64,000 nucleotides of DNA from NCBI RefSeq assembly GCF_000381925.1, contig NZ_KB907309.1, forward strand, positions 124,001 through 188,000. Reading direction: 5' to 3'. Position numbers and translations under genes: made by a program. The DNA is from Nocardia sp. BMG111209 (lineage in GTDB: Bacteria; Actinomycetota; Actinomycetes; Mycobacteriales; Mycobacteriaceae). Below the pieces are notes generated by a model that was given only the letters and a program-made list of their open reading frames with translations, was not told the DNA's origin and did not search any database. Within the stretch, counting starts at the first letter, position 1, and the number at the start of each line of letters is the position of its first letter. This document shows positions 18,901 to 29,000 of this stretch, piece by piece.

Positions 18901-19764
18901 TCAATTGCTTTCTGCGGCTTTGCGGTAGCCGCGGATTGCGGGGTAGGCGAAGATCAGTATTGCGCCTACGGTCCAGGCCAGGGTTTTGAGCAGGGGGGCG
19001 GTGACCGGGCCGTCCCAGGCCAGGCCGCGCATGGCGTCGATCGCGGTGCTCATCGGCTGGTTCTCCACGACGGTCTGCAACCAGCGCGGATAGGCGAAGA
19101 CGGGGACGAAGCCGGAGTTGAAGAACATCAGCAGGGTGTTGACGGTGCCGAGGATGTTGATCAGCACGACGCCCTCGGAGATGGTGGCCAGCGCGGTGAC
19201 CAGGACCGCGAAACCGGCGCCGAACAGTACCGGGATGCCGATCATCGCCAGCGAGGCCCAGAACCCGTTCCAGAACCGGAAGCCGATCGCGATCCCGACG
19301 ACGAGTACGAACAGCGTGGTGACCAGCACCCGGACCGCCTCGGCGAGCAACCGTCCGGTGAGGCCCGCGGCCCGGTGGATCGGCATGGTCTGGAATCGGC
19401 CGAGCAGTCCGGCGGCCTTCTCCACCTTGAAGCCGAGCGCGCTGACGACCGCGCCGGCCATCGCGGCCACCAGGGTGATCATCGGGACCGTGCCGTACAC
19501 GCTGGGCATGCCGGTGGCGGAGGTGATCGAATCACCCAGCACGATCCGGAACATCAGCAGGGTGAACGCCGGGAAGATCAGGGTCTGCACCGTGGTCATG
19601 GTGTCGCGGCTCCACACCCGCAGCAGCCGGCCGCACTGGATCGCGCTGTGCCGCGCCCAGGTCGACAGCGCGCGCTCGGAGCGCGCCGGCACCACCGGCA
19701 GCGCCGATCGCGTGGACAGCACGAATTCGGGTGCCGCCGAAGGAGTTTCCTGCACGATGCTCAC
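18901..19764 (-). CDS. ABC-2 type permease (DrrB/C-like), second subunit
   Basis: 287 residues from GTG at 19764, which overlaps the upstream permease stop as GTGA. Six hydrophobic helices follow a soluble N-terminus: TLIFPAFTLLMFRIVL, MITLVAAMAGAVVSALGF, VLVTTLFVLVVGIAIGF, ILGTVNTLLMFFNSGFVP and others. VENQPMSTAIDAMRGL matches the conserved late box of DrrB/DrrC proteins. With its partner it forms the membrane channel of an exporter for lipids or drugs. It is the last gene of the three-gene operon. Confidence 0.85.
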   Translation of the reverse strand: MSIVQETPSAAPEFVLSTRSALPVVPARSERALSTWARHSAIQCGRLLRVWSRDTMTTVQTLIFPAFTLLMFRIVLGDSITSATGMPSVYGTVPMITLVAAMAGAVVSALGFKVEKAAGLLGRFQTMPIHRAAGLTGRLLAEAVRVLVTTLFVLVVGIAIGFRFWNGFWASLAMIGIPVLFGAGFAVLVTALATISEGVVLINILGTVNTLLMFFNSGFVPVFAYPRWLQTVVENQPMSTAIDAMRGLAWDGPVTAPLLKTLAWTVGAILIFAYPAIRGYRKAAESN

Positions 19765-20570
19765 GATCGCCTCACACTCGCCCAGATCGCCGACGGCACG
19801 AAGAACACCGCGAGCCCGCCCAGCCACACCAGCGGCACCCAGGCCACCTGCCAGGTCACCCCGTGGGCGGCCATATCCCGCAGCGCGAACGAGAACTGCG
19901 AGATCGGCTGATTGCGCACGAACGGCCGGATCCACTGCGGGAAGCCGCTCTCGGGTACGAATCCGCAGGACAGCATGCCGAAGATCAGCGTCGGCAGGGT
20001 CAGCGCCTGACTCAGCGCCTCCGGGCTCTTGGTCAGCGAGCCGAGCGCGTCGGCCCCGATCGCCAGGACCGTGCCCACCGCCAGCGAGAACACGCAGAAC
20101 AGCACGGCCTGCCCGGGTCCGGCGACGAACCGGAAACCGATCAGATAGCCGAAGCCGATGGCGGCGGCCAGCGAGGTCACCGAGCGCACCAGGCCCGCGG
20201 ACAGCCGCGAGCCCAGCGGCACCAGGCTGCCGATCGGCATGGTCTGCAACCGGCTGTGCAGTCCGGTCAGCGATTCGAAGGCGGCCAGCTGCGCGTTGGA
20301 CATCATGGTGAACGACATGGTCTGCAACACGATGATCGGCATGACGAACTGCGCGTAGTCGATACCGCGGAACCGCATCACATAGCGCAGCGGCAGATAG
20401 AAGCCGAGGGTGAACACCAGCGGCGTGATCACCGCGAAGACCAGTTCGCCACGCAGTGCCATGGTTCGCACGATGCGCCCGGTCAGGGCCCGCCACTGGG
20501 CGAAGGAGGACGGCCGGGCCGGCGGCAACGCGTCGAACAGCCCGTCCGCGGGAGCGGTCGAGACGGTCAC
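19761..20570 (-). CDS. ABC-2 type permease (DrrB-like), first subunit
   Basis: 269 residues from GTG at 20570 (MTVSTAPADGLFD), overlapping the ATPase stop as GTGA. Membrane helices include LVFAVITPLVFTLGFYL, FVMPIIVLQTMSFTMM and LAAAIGFGYLIGF. VRNQPISQFSFALRDM is the family's late conserved box. Both permeases share RLQTMPIGSL/RFQTMPIHRA, so they are distant paralogues. It is expected to form a heterodimer with the following gene product. Confidence 0.85.
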   Translation of the reverse strand: MTVSTAPADGLFDALPPARPSSFAQWRALTGRIVRTMALRGELVFAVITPLVFTLGFYLPLRYVMRFRGIDYAQFVMPIIVLQTMSFTMMSNAQLAAFESLTGLHSRLQTMPIGSLVPLGSRLSAGLVRSVTSLAAAIGFGYLIGFRFVAGPGQAVLFCVFSLAVGTVLAIGADALGSLTKSPEALSQALTLPTLIFGMLSCGFVPESGFPQWIRPFVRNQPISQFSFALRDMAAHGVTWQVAWVPLVWLGGLAVFFVPSAIWASVRRS

Positions 20571-21598
20571 CGACTGCCGCCCGAATGTCCGGTGATGGAC
20601 AGGAACACGTCGTCCAGCGACGGGCGGCGCAGGCCGATATCGGCGAGTTCGACCCCGGCCGCGTCCAGCCGGCGCAGCGCCTCGGCGAGGGTGCTCGCGC
20701 CGTCGGGGGCCGGGATGGACACCCGGTCGGTCTGCGCGTCGCCGTGGCTCGCGGCGTCGTTGCGCACCGCCTCGGGTACCAGATCCCCGAGGGCGGTCAG
20801 CGCGGCGCCGAGCCGGGTGGGATCCAGCGGCACCACCTCGCAGTAGCTGCCGCCGGTGCGTTCCTTCAGCTCGTCGGCGGTGCCCTCGGCGATCACCGTG
20901 CCCTTGTCGATGACGATGATGTTGTCGCTGAGCACGTCCGCCTCTTCGAGGTACTGCGTGGTCAGCAGCACCGTGATGCCCTGCCGCTTGAGCGAGGTCA
21001 CCAGGTCCCAGACGCCCTGGCGGCTGCGCGGATCCAGGCCGGTGGTCGGCTCGTCGAGGAATACCACCTCCGGCCGCACGACCAGCCCGCACGCGATATC
21101 GATGCGCCGGCGCATACCGCCGGAGTAGTGCCGCACCGCGCGCCGGCCCGCGCCGACCAGATCGAATTCCTCGAGCAGCGTGTCGGCGCGGTTGCGCGCG
21201 GCGCGGCGGCTCAGACCCATGAGGCGGCCGAACAATTCGATGTTCTCGCGGCCGGAGAGGTTCTCGTCCAGCGCGGCGTACTGCCCGGTCATCATGATCG
21301 AGCGGCGTACCCCGGCGGCGTCGCGGACCACATCGTGCCCGGCGACGACCGCGGTACCGGAATCCGGTCGCAGCAGCGTGGAGAGGATCTTCACGGTGGT
21401 GGTCTTGCCGGCCCCGTTCGGGCCGAGGATGCCGAGGACACCGGCACGGGCGGCGGTGAAGCTGACGCCCTGCAACGCCCGCACCTCCCCGAAGGACTTG
21501 CGCACATCGACGACCCGCACCGCCGGTTCGGCGGCCCGCGCGGGTCCGGAATCCAGTGCGCCGGAATCCACTGCGCCGGTTTTCTCGAGGCTCGGCAT
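20567..21598 (-). CDS. DrrA-type ABC transporter ATP-binding protein
   Basis: 343 residues from ATG at 21598, with GGAG five bases upstream. Walker A is GPNGAGKTTT, the signature YSGGMRRRIDIA, Walker B VVFLDEPTTGLD, and the switch His is replaced by Gln in LLTTQYLEEAD, as usual for DrrA. The extended C-terminal part (SLDDVFLSITGHSGG) is the DrrA regulatory region. Relatives power export of anthracyclines or, in mycobacteria, of phthiocerol lipids. The exporter is ~4.5 kb from the end of the NRPS locus, but two unrelated genes intervene and the link is speculative. Confidence 0.9.
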   Translation of the reverse strand: MPSLEKTGAVDSGALDSGPARAAEPAVRVVDVRKSFGEVRALQGVSFTAARAGVLGILGPNGAGKTTTVKILSTLLRPDSGTAVVAGHDVVRDAAGVRRSIMMTGQYAALDENLSGRENIELFGRLMGLSRRAARNRADTLLEEFDLVGAGRRAVRHYSGGMRRRIDIACGLVVRPEVVFLDEPTTGLDPRSRQGVWDLVTSLKRQGITVLLTTQYLEEADVLSDNIIVIDKGTVIAEGTADELKERTGGSYCEVVPLDPTRLGAALTALGDLVPEAVRNDAASHGDAQTDRVSIPAPDGASTLAEALRRLDAAGVELADIGLRRPSLDDVFLSITGHSGGSR

Positions 21599-21989
21599 CC
21601 ACTCTCCACAATCCGTCGGGACGGCGACCGGACGATCCGGGTCGCGTACGCGTCCCGGTTTGGTGATCCCATCCACCTCGCGCGATGTTACTGGCCCGGA
21701 CACCGGAACCGCACCGGCGTGGCGCCCGGCGCTCGGTCGCAGCGGGCTTCGTTCGCGAAATGTGGCTTTCGTCACAATTTTCCGTACCGGACGGTCATCC
21801 AGGAAATTGCCGCTGGTCCCGGCCCGAACCGATCGGTCTGCGTGAATTCGGGTTTCTTGTCGCTTGACCAACACCGCCCATAATCTGGCGGCGGGGAGGC
21901 CACACCCGCGGCGCCGTCGCGCCGGGCCCCCACGGTCGGCACGCGAGGCGACCGGTTATCGGAATCATCGCCAGCGAGAGGTGACCCCC
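21599..21989. promoter_or_regulatory. Divergent promoter region with CRP-like site
   Basis: This 391-base region separates the exporter operon (minus) from the ALDH-like gene (plus). At 21761-21776 TGTGG-N6-TCACA differs from the CRP/GlxR consensus TGTGA-N6-TCACA at one base. For the plus gene, TTGTCG (21857-21862), a 16-base spacer and CATAAT (21879-21884) form a plausible promoter. No gene is supported here. Confidence 0.4.
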
Positions 21990-23501
21990 ATGGTGGAGTC
22001 TGCGCAGCCGCATACGGCGGCGCACGGTCCGGGCCGAGTCCCGGCACTCACGTCCTACGATCCGCGCACCGGCGAATCCGTCGGCAGCTACCCCATCGCC
22101 GGTCCGGACGCCGTCACGGCCGCGGTCCGTGCCGCGCGGGGGGCCGGGAACTGGTGGGGTGCATTGCGTTTCGCCGACCGTAAGCGCTGGTTGCTGGATT
22201 GGAAGAGCGCCGTCGCGCGCCGGATCGGCGAGTTGGTGGAACTCATCTGCGCGGAGACCGGTAAACCGGAGGCCGACGCCGCCATCGAGGTGATGCTGGC
22301 GGTGGAGAATCTGGACTGGGTGGCCCGGCAGGCCGAACGCTCGCTGGGCCGGCGCCGGCTCGGCTCGAATTGGCTGTCGCGCAATCAACGTGCGTCCGTC
22401 GGCTATCTGCCGCTGGGCGTGGTGGGCGTGCTCGGCCCGTGGACCAATCCGGTGTTCACACCGATGGGTTCGATCGCCACCGCGATGGCCGCCGGCAACG
22501 CGGTGGTGTTCAAACCCAGCGAGCTCACCCCCGGCGTCGGCATGTGGCTGGCCGACAGCTGGCGCCGGATCGTGCCGAATCAACCTGTGCTGCAAGCGAT
22601 CACCGGCGACGACTCGACCGGCACCGCGCTCTGTCAAGCGGGCGTGGACAAGATCGCCTATGCCGGTTCGGAAGCCGGCGCCCGCAACGTGATCACCCTG
22701 TGCGCGCGCACCATGACCCCGGTCGTGGTGGAACGCGGCGGTAAGGGGGCGATGGTGGTGGACGTGGACGCCGAACTCGACGCCGCGGCCGAGTCCGCGA
22801 TCTTCGGCGCGATGTCCAACGCGGGCCAGAGCCCGTCAGGAATCCAGCGGGTGTACGTCGCGGAGTCGGTGTACGAACCGATGCTGGACAAGGTGGAGGA
22901 GCTGGCGCGACGCCTGCGCCCCGGCGGCGACCGGCGGGCCTCCTACGGCCCGATGGTCCGGGAGACCCAGGCCGAGGAGGTGCGGCGGCAGGTGAAGGAT
23001 GCCATCGCCCGCGGCGGCCGCGCGGTCGTCGGCGGACTGGAGTCGATCCGCGAGCCGTACGTGGAGCCGATCGTGCTCACCGACGTGCCCGAGGACGGCC
23101 TCGCCATCACCGCCGAATCGGTGGGCCCGGTGCTGGTGATCAACGCGGTCCCGACCATGGACGAGGCGGTGGCGCGGATCAACGCCGTCGATCACGGCCT
23201 CACCGTCTCGATCTTCACTCGCGACACCACATTCGGCGCGGAACTGGCCGAGCGCATCAGAACCGGTGTGGTGACACTCAATTCGTCGATGGCCTACGCC
23301 GGCATCCCGGCGATGCCGTTCGGCGGCGTCGGCGAGTACGGCCGCGGCCACACCCACGGCGAGGCCGGGCTGCGGGAGTTCAGCCGTACCCTCGCCATCG
23401 CGCAGCGCCGTTACCGGGCCCCCGTGAACCTGTCCACCTTCGACCGGCATCCGCGGCATCTGCGGGTGGCCAAGGCCATCTTCCGGTTACGGCACGGGTG
23501 A
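21990..23501 (+). CDS. Aldehyde dehydrogenase homologue lacking the catalytic cysteine
   Basis: 503 residues with the full ALDH fold: substrate/cofactor blocks LGVVGVLGPWTNPV, AAGNAVVFKPSELTP, YAGSEAGARNVI, the glutamate motif VVERGGKG, and PFGGVGEYGRG near the end. The cysteine box, normally NAGQxC, reads NAGQSPSGIQRVYV: proline (CCG at about 22832) sits where the nucleophilic cysteine belongs. Without it oxidation of aldehydes through a thiohemiacetal should not occur. The rest is well preserved, suggesting selection for some other role, such as NAD(P)-linked binding or regulation. GAGAGG lies eight bases upstream of the ATG. It is convergent with the Nramp gene (6-base gap). Confidence 0.8.
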   Translation: MVESAQPHTAAHGPGRVPALTSYDPRTGESVGSYPIAGPDAVTAAVRAARGAGNWWGALRFADRKRWLLDWKSAVARRIGELVELICAETGKPEADAAIEVMLAVENLDWVARQAERSLGRRRLGSNWLSRNQRASVGYLPLGVVGVLGPWTNPVFTPMGSIATAMAAGNAVVFKPSELTPGVGMWLADSWRRIVPNQPVLQAITGDDSTGTALCQAGVDKIAYAGSEAGARNVITLCARTMTPVVVERGGKGAMVVDVDAELDAAAESAIFGAMSNAGQSPSGIQRVYVAESVYEPMLDKVEELARRLRPGGDRRASYGPMVRETQAEEVRRQVKDAIARGGRAVVGGLESIREPYVEPIVLTDVPEDGLAITAESVGPVLVINAVPTMDEAVARINAVDHGLTVSIFTRDTTFGAELAERIRTGVVTLNSSMAYAGIPAMPFGGVGEYGRGHTHGEAGLREFSRTLAIAQRRYRAPVNLSTFDRHPRHLRVAKAIFRLRHG

Positions 23502-23507
23502 ACCGGA

Positions 23508-24755
23508 TCAGGTCCGGCCGGTGAAGGTCAGGTAGATCAGCAACAGGTTCAGTCCGCTGATCACCGTCGTGATCACCCAGGCGGCGGCGGTGGTGAGCCG
23601 GTGGTTGACGTCGCCGCCCATCAGGGCGCGATCACCGGTGAACCGGACCAGCGGGATCAGCGCGAGCGGGATCGCGAACGACAGCACCACCTGCGAGACG
23701 ATCAGCGCCTGCGTGGTGTCGACCCCCGCGACCAGTACGGCCAGCGCCGGCAGCAGGGTGACGATCCGCCGCACCAGCAGCGGCACCCGGCGGCGCAGCA
23801 GGCCGGCCATGATCATCGCCCCGGCCGAGGCGCCCACCGAGGTGGAGGCGAGCCCGGAGGCCAGCAGCCCGACCGCCAGCAGCAGGGCCGCACCGGGTCC
23901 GAGCGCGTCGCGCACGGCGTCGTAGGCGCCCGGGATGGTGGTGACGTCGCGGCCGCCGAAGGTGTGCGCAGCCAGCAGCAGCATCGCCAGATTGACGATC
24001 CCGGCGATCAGCATGGCCACGCCGACGTCCCAGCGGGTGGCCCGCAGCAGGACCACCCGCCGCGGGCCGGGCTCCGCATGCCCGTGCCGGTCCCGGGTCA
24101 GCCCGGAGTGCAGGTAGATCACGTGCGGCATGACCGTGGCGCCGATGATCGCCGCGGCCAGCAGCACACTGGGCGTCCCCTCGAAACGCGGCAGCAGCCC
24201 GTGCACGGTCTGCGACAGCGAGGGCGGCGAGAGCACCACGCTCGCCACGAATCCCACCGAGATCACCGCCAGCAGGCCGATGATCATCCGCTCGAACGGC
24301 TGCTGCCCGCGCCGGTTCTGCACGACCAGCAACACCATGGACACGGCGGCGGTGATGAGCCCGCCGAGCAACGGCGGCAACCCGAACAGCAGTTGCAGCG
24401 CGATCGCGCCGCCGACCACCTCGGCCAGATCGGTGGCCATCGCGGCCAGTTCGGCCTGGGCCCAATAGGCCAGCCGCACCGGCCGATTGGCCCGCTCACG
24501 AACCATCTCGGGTAGCGAGCGGCCGGTGACCAGGCCGAGTTTCGCCGACAGGTACTGCACCAGCGCGGCCATCACATTGGCCAGCACCACCACCCACACC
24601 AGCAGATATCCGTAGCGGGCGCCGGCGCTGACATTGGATGCCACGTTGCCGGGATCGACATAGGCGACGGCGGCCACGAACGCGGGCCCCAGCAGGGCCG
24701 ATGCCGTGCGGGCCCGTCGCCACCGAGAGCGCGACGCGACAACTACGGTGCTCAT
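23508..24755 (-). CDS. mntH: Nramp-family divalent metal transporter
   Basis: 415 residues and about eleven hydrophobic helices. Helix 1 carries AYVDPGNVASN, the metal-binding DPGN motif, and helix 6 carries GATVMPHVIYLHS, the MPH motif; both are the defining Nramp features for proton-coupled uptake of Mn2+ or Fe2+. The C-terminus is slightly short relative to E. coli MntH. A -10-like TAAAAT (24762-24767) ends six bases from the ATG, so the message may be leaderless. An AT-rich imperfect dyad lies just upstream. Confidence 0.9.
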   Translation of the reverse strand: MSTVVVASRSRWRRARTASALLGPAFVAAVAYVDPGNVASNVSAGARYGYLLVWVVVLANVMAALVQYLSAKLGLVTGRSLPEMVRERANRPVRLAYWAQAELAAMATDLAEVVGGAIALQLLFGLPPLLGGLITAAVSMVLLVVQNRRGQQPFERMIIGLLAVISVGFVASVVLSPPSLSQTVHGLLPRFEGTPSVLLAAAIIGATVMPHVIYLHSGLTRDRHGHAEPGPRRVVLLRATRWDVGVAMLIAGIVNLAMLLLAAHTFGGRDVTTIPGAYDAVRDALGPGAALLLAVGLLASGLASTSVGASAGAMIMAGLLRRRVPLLVRRIVTLLPALAVLVAGVDTTQALIVSQVVLSFAIPLALIPLVRFTGDRALMGGDVNHRLTTAAAWVITTVISGLNLLLIYLTFTGRT

Positions 24756-24790
24756 GAAAATATTTTACGGGTATCCGAAATTTCTGCGGA
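24756..24790 (-). promoter_or_regulatory. Probable promoter of the Nramp gene
   Basis: The stretch is distinctly AT-rich. TAAAAT on the minus strand lies six bases before the start, and an imperfect dyad (TTTCGG...CCGTAAA) covers it, as expected for a metal-responsive repressor site. The regulator cannot be named from the sequence. Confidence 0.4.
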
Positions 24791-24809
24791 GCAAACCCCC
24801 GGAAAAGCC

Positions 24810-24843
24810 GGACGCCCCGGCCACAGACGTGGCCGGGGCGTCC
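24810..24843 (-). terminator. Strong hairpin terminator after the Ag85-like gene
   Basis: A perfect 15-bp stem (GGACGCCCCGGCCAC at 24810-24824, complement 24829-24843) with a 4-base loop lies 21 bases beyond the esterase stop. On the minus strand it is followed by GGCTTTTCC, a short T-run. It also insulates the Nramp promoter. Confidence 0.85.
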
Positions 24844-24864
24844 GAATCGCCGGAATGGGCGGGA

Positions 24865-25947
24865 TCAGTCCTGTTCCAGACCCAGACCGTGCGCGAGCAC
24901 CGGCCAGGAATCCTTGAAGTCGTCCCGCCAGTAGCCCCAGGAGTGGGTGCCACTGTTGCGGAAGTTGTAGGTCGCCGGGATACCCAGCGAATCCAGCCGC
25001 GCCTTCATGTTGTGGGTGCACTGGTTGACGGCGCTCTCGATGATGCCGCCGACCAGGATCTGGTTGGCCAGGCCGTAGGAACCGGCCAGCGCGTAGGGGC
25101 CGTCGAGCGTGTCGTAGACGCCGGGCAGCCCGTTGCCGGTCGACAGATACAGATCCAGATCGCGCAGCTCGTCCGCGTGGATGTACGGATCGTTCGCCGC
25201 CCACTCGGGCGAGTTGTCCGGGCCGTACATGTTCACGGTGTCGCCACCGCCCCAGGTGTTGACGGCCAGCTTCACATAGGTCTGGCCCACGGGATCGGCG
25301 GTCTGCGCACAGCCGGAGTACGCGGCGACCGCCTTGTACAGCCCCGGCTTGGCGATCGGCAGGTTCAGCACCGCGGTGCCGGAGGTGGACAGACCGGCGA
25401 TCGCGTTGATGCCGTTTGTACCCAGCGAGGAATCGATCAGCGGGGGCAGTTCCTCGGTGAAGAAGGTCTTCCACTTGTTGCGGCCCAGCACCGGATCGTC
25501 GTTGATCCAGTCGGTGTAGTAGCTCCACTTGCCACCGATGGGCTGGACGACGTTGACGTCCTTGTCGGACAGGAAGCCGTTGACGATATCGGTGCGCTTC
25601 TGCCAGGAGGCGTCGTCCTCGCCACCGCCGGCGCCGTTGAGCAGGTACAGCGTCGGGCGCGGCACCGAGGCGTCCGCGGGCCGCTGCACGTCGACCGCGA
25701 AGGTCTGGTCCATCGCCGCCGAGTAGACGTAGAGCCGGATACTGCGATCGTCCTTGTAGGTGGCCTTACTGATGTACGAACCGTCCGCGGACCTCGGGTC
25801 GGAGAGCAGGCTCTTGGACGCGATGATCGGGTCGGTCGCCGAGGCGTTGGTCGCGCCGATGCCCGTCATGACTCCCGCGAGAATCCCTGTTGCCGCGAAA
25901 AGGGCGGCGGCCCGTAGACCGCTGCGCCGGACGTGTCGACGAATCAA
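24865..25947 (-). CDS. Antigen-85-like mycolyltransferase / esterase
   Basis: 360 residues. An N-terminal signal peptide (RRHVRRSGLRAAALFAATGI ..., cleavage after ASA near residue 37) is followed by the esterase-D/Ag85 fold: VPRPTLYLLNGAGGGEDDASW (oxyanion side), the nucleophile elbow GLSTSG and the late HSWGYWRDDF with the catalytic His. Relatives transfer mycolates onto trehalose and arabinogalactan in the cell envelope, which fits a mycolate-containing host. Paired Cys (SGCAQT, NQCTHN) may form a disulfide. The start is TTG at 25947 preceded by GAAGG. It lies 96 bases downstream of NRPS-B on the same strand. Confidence 0.85.
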   Translation of the reverse strand: MIRRHVRRSGLRAAALFAATGILAGVMTGIGATNASATDPIIASKSLLSDPRSADGSYISKATYKDDRSIRLYVYSAAMDQTFAVDVQRPADASVPRPTLYLLNGAGGGEDDASWQKRTDIVNGFLSDKDVNVVQPIGGKWSYYTDWINDDPVLGRNKWKTFFTEELPPLIDSSLGTNGINAIAGLSTSGTAVLNLPIAKPGLYKAVAAYSGCAQTADPVGQTYVKLAVNTWGGGDTVNMYGPDNSPEWAANDPYIHADELRDLDLYLSTGNGLPGVYDTLDGPYALAGSYGLANQILVGGIIESAVNQCTHNMKARLDSLGIPATYNFRNSGTHSWGYWRDDFKDSWPVLAHGLGLEQD

Positions 25948-26043
25948 TTTTTCACACCTTCACTGTCAGCCTGCGTTTCCGGGTCCCGACACATGCTCGC
26001 TGTCATTCAACGCACATGCTCGCATCGCTCGGCGTTCGGCCCA

Positions 26044-29000
26044 TCATGCCCGACGTGCCGTGTCCGAATCGTTGTCACCCCCGGCGTGTTCCGAGCCGGG
26101 TACTGCGAGCAGATCGGTCAGTCGGGGACCGATCTCCGCCAGCGCGGCCGGCGACGTCATCTGATCGTGACCGACACCGATCGGGTGGTCAATGATGTCA
26201 CCGTGGACGTACTCCCGCCACCCCGTAGCGGCGGTCGTATGCCCTGACGCGCTGAAATAGTCCAGGCGCCCGCGGAATACGGACGGCCGGTGGTCGGCGA
26301 TCAGCTCCGCGGACCGGACCGCGCTGCGGTAGATGCGGCGCACCCGGTCCGGGGTCAGCACCGCCATATCCGTCGGGATGGTCGCGTGCAGCGCGGCGAC
26401 GGCCTCGTCGCTGAGTTCGTGGATGTCGTCGCCCACCAGTGATTCGGCGCCGATCCCGATCTCGGCCAGGGCCTCCCGGATCGCCGACCGGAAGTCGGTG
26501 ACGTCGATGTCGGGATGGCTGTCGAGCATCGCCAGCAGCGCGACCTCCTCACCGTCGGCCTGCAATTCGGCCGCGACGGCGTGGGCCAGCACACCGCCGA
26601 GCGACCAGCCCAGCAGCCGGTACGGGCCGCGCATCTGCACCAGGCGGATCTCGGCGACGTAGCGGGCGGCCATATCCCGCAGCGACACCGGCAGGTAGCC
26701 GTCCTCGGACAGCGCCGGCGACTGGAGGCCCAGGATCGGCCGGTCCGGCACGTACCGGGCCAGACCGGCGTAGCTCCAGGACAATCCGTACATCGGGTGG
26801 ATGCAGAACAGCGGATCGCCGGTGCCGGTGGCCCGGATCGGCAGCAGCACCTCGAGCGCCGCGTCCGAGCCGAGGTCGAAATCGTGCTCCCCGGCCAGCG
26901 CCGCGAGCACCCGCTCGGTCAGTTCGGACACCGTCGATCCGGTGAAGAACCACTGCACCCGGACATCGGCGCCGGTGACCGACCGCAGCAGGCCGACCGC
27001 GCGCGTCGCGATCAGCGAATTGCCGCCGAGCGCGAAGAAATCGTCGTCCAGGCCGACTCGATCCGCGCCGAGTACCTCCTCGAACACCCCGGCCACGGCC
27101 TGCTCCAGCGGCGTCGACGGGGCCCGGTAGGGCTTGGTCGCGGGCGGCGGCGCGGGCAGCGCCCGGCGGTCGAGTTTGCCGCTGGCGTTCAGCGGCAGCT
27201 GCCCCAGCAGTACCACCGCGGACGGAACCATGTAGCCGGGCAACGACCTCCGGGCGTGCGCGAGGACCGAGGCGGCGGTCAGCACCGCGCCGGGGGCCGG
27301 GACCACGTACGCGACCAGACGCTCACCGCCCGTGCGGACCAGGGCGACCACCGCGTGCCGGACCGCGACGTGCGCGGCGAGTACGGCCTCGATCTCGCCG
27401 AGCTCGACCCGCTGACCACGCAGCTTGATCTGGAAGTCGCTGCGGCCCAGGTACTCCAGCGCACCGTGGTGCCAGCGCACCACGTCACCGGTGCGGTAGA
27501 GCCGCTCGCCGGCCGCGCCGGACGGATCGGCCACGAACCGCTCCGCGGTGAGCGCGGGGGCGCCGAGATAGCCGCGGGCCAGCTGGACGCCGGCGATGTA
27601 CAGCTCGCCGGGTGCGCCCGGCGGCACCGGGCGCAGCTGCCGATCCAGTACGTGCACCCGGGTATTGGCCACCGGGACGCCGATCGGCACCGACACCCCC
27701 ATCGGCCCGGACACCGGATACGCGGTGACGACGGTGGCCTCGGCCGGGCCGTACCAGTTCACCAGTTCGGCGCCGGGCAACCGGCGCGCGACGGTCGCGG
27801 CGGTGTCACCGGACAGCGCCTCGCCGGCGGCGAAGATCCAGCGCAGCGGCGAACGGGATTCGCGCAGTGCGGGATTCGCCTCCGGATCGAGGAAGGCGTC
27901 CAGCATCGACGGTACGAAATGCACCGTGGTGACCGAGTTCTCGGCGATCACCCGGGACAGGTAGGCCGGGTCGCGATGACCGTCCGGTTCGGCGATGACC
28001 ACCGCCGCGCCGGTCTGCAAGGGCCAGAACAACTCCCATGTGGAGATGTCGAAGGTGATCGGGGTCTTGTGCAGCACCACGTCACCCGGGCCGTGCGGAT
28101 AGGTCAGCTGCGCCCACCGGAACTGGTTGGCCATCTGCCGGTGCGTGATCGTGACGCCCTTGGGCCGGCCGGTGGAACCGGAGGTGTGCATCACGTAGGC
28201 GACGTTGTCCGGATGCACGGCCGGGAACCGGTGGCGCGCACCACTATTGTCGAGCCACAGCGTGTCGACCGCGAAAACCGGTACGGCGGAGGCGGTCTCG
28301 AAGCCGTGCGCGCTGTGCGTCAGCACGCACACCGGCGCCGCGTTCGCGAGCACGAACTCGTTGCGGTCGGCCGGATGGTCCGGATCGACCGGTACGTAGG
28401 CGCCGCCGGTGCGCAGCACCGCGTAGATCGCCACCACCAGCTCGATCGACCGCCGCATCGCCACGGCCACCCGCGACTCCGGGCCGACCCCGCGCTCGGC
28501 CAGCACCAGCGCCAGAGCCCGTGCGCGAGCGTCCAATTCGGCGTAGCCGAGCGTCGTCGTACCGAACCGGATCGCCGGCGCCTGCGGCGTGCGGGCCACC
28601 TGCGCGTCGAACAGGTCGAGCAGGGTGACGTCGCCGAGCAGATCGGGCACCGTGGTGGTGTTGCGCGCCACCAGATCCGCGTGCTCGGCCGGCAGCAGCG
28701 CGTCCACCTGGGCCACCCGCGCCTGCGGGGTGCGCACGAACCGGCCGATCAACCCGGAAAGGCGTTGTGCGAGTGCGTTCGCCGCGGCCTCGTCGAACAC
28801 GTCGCGCAGATACTTCAGCGAGATCCGCAGCTGGGTGTCGAGCACCACCATCACCGTCACCGGATAGTGCGTGCCGTTGACCGAGCCGACGCCGGTGACG
28901 GTCATGCCGTCGATCGAACCGGCCTTGTCCAGGCCGTCGCGGTCGACCGGGAAGGATTCGAATACGACCAGCGTGTCGAACAGCCCGTCCACCCCGGCGG

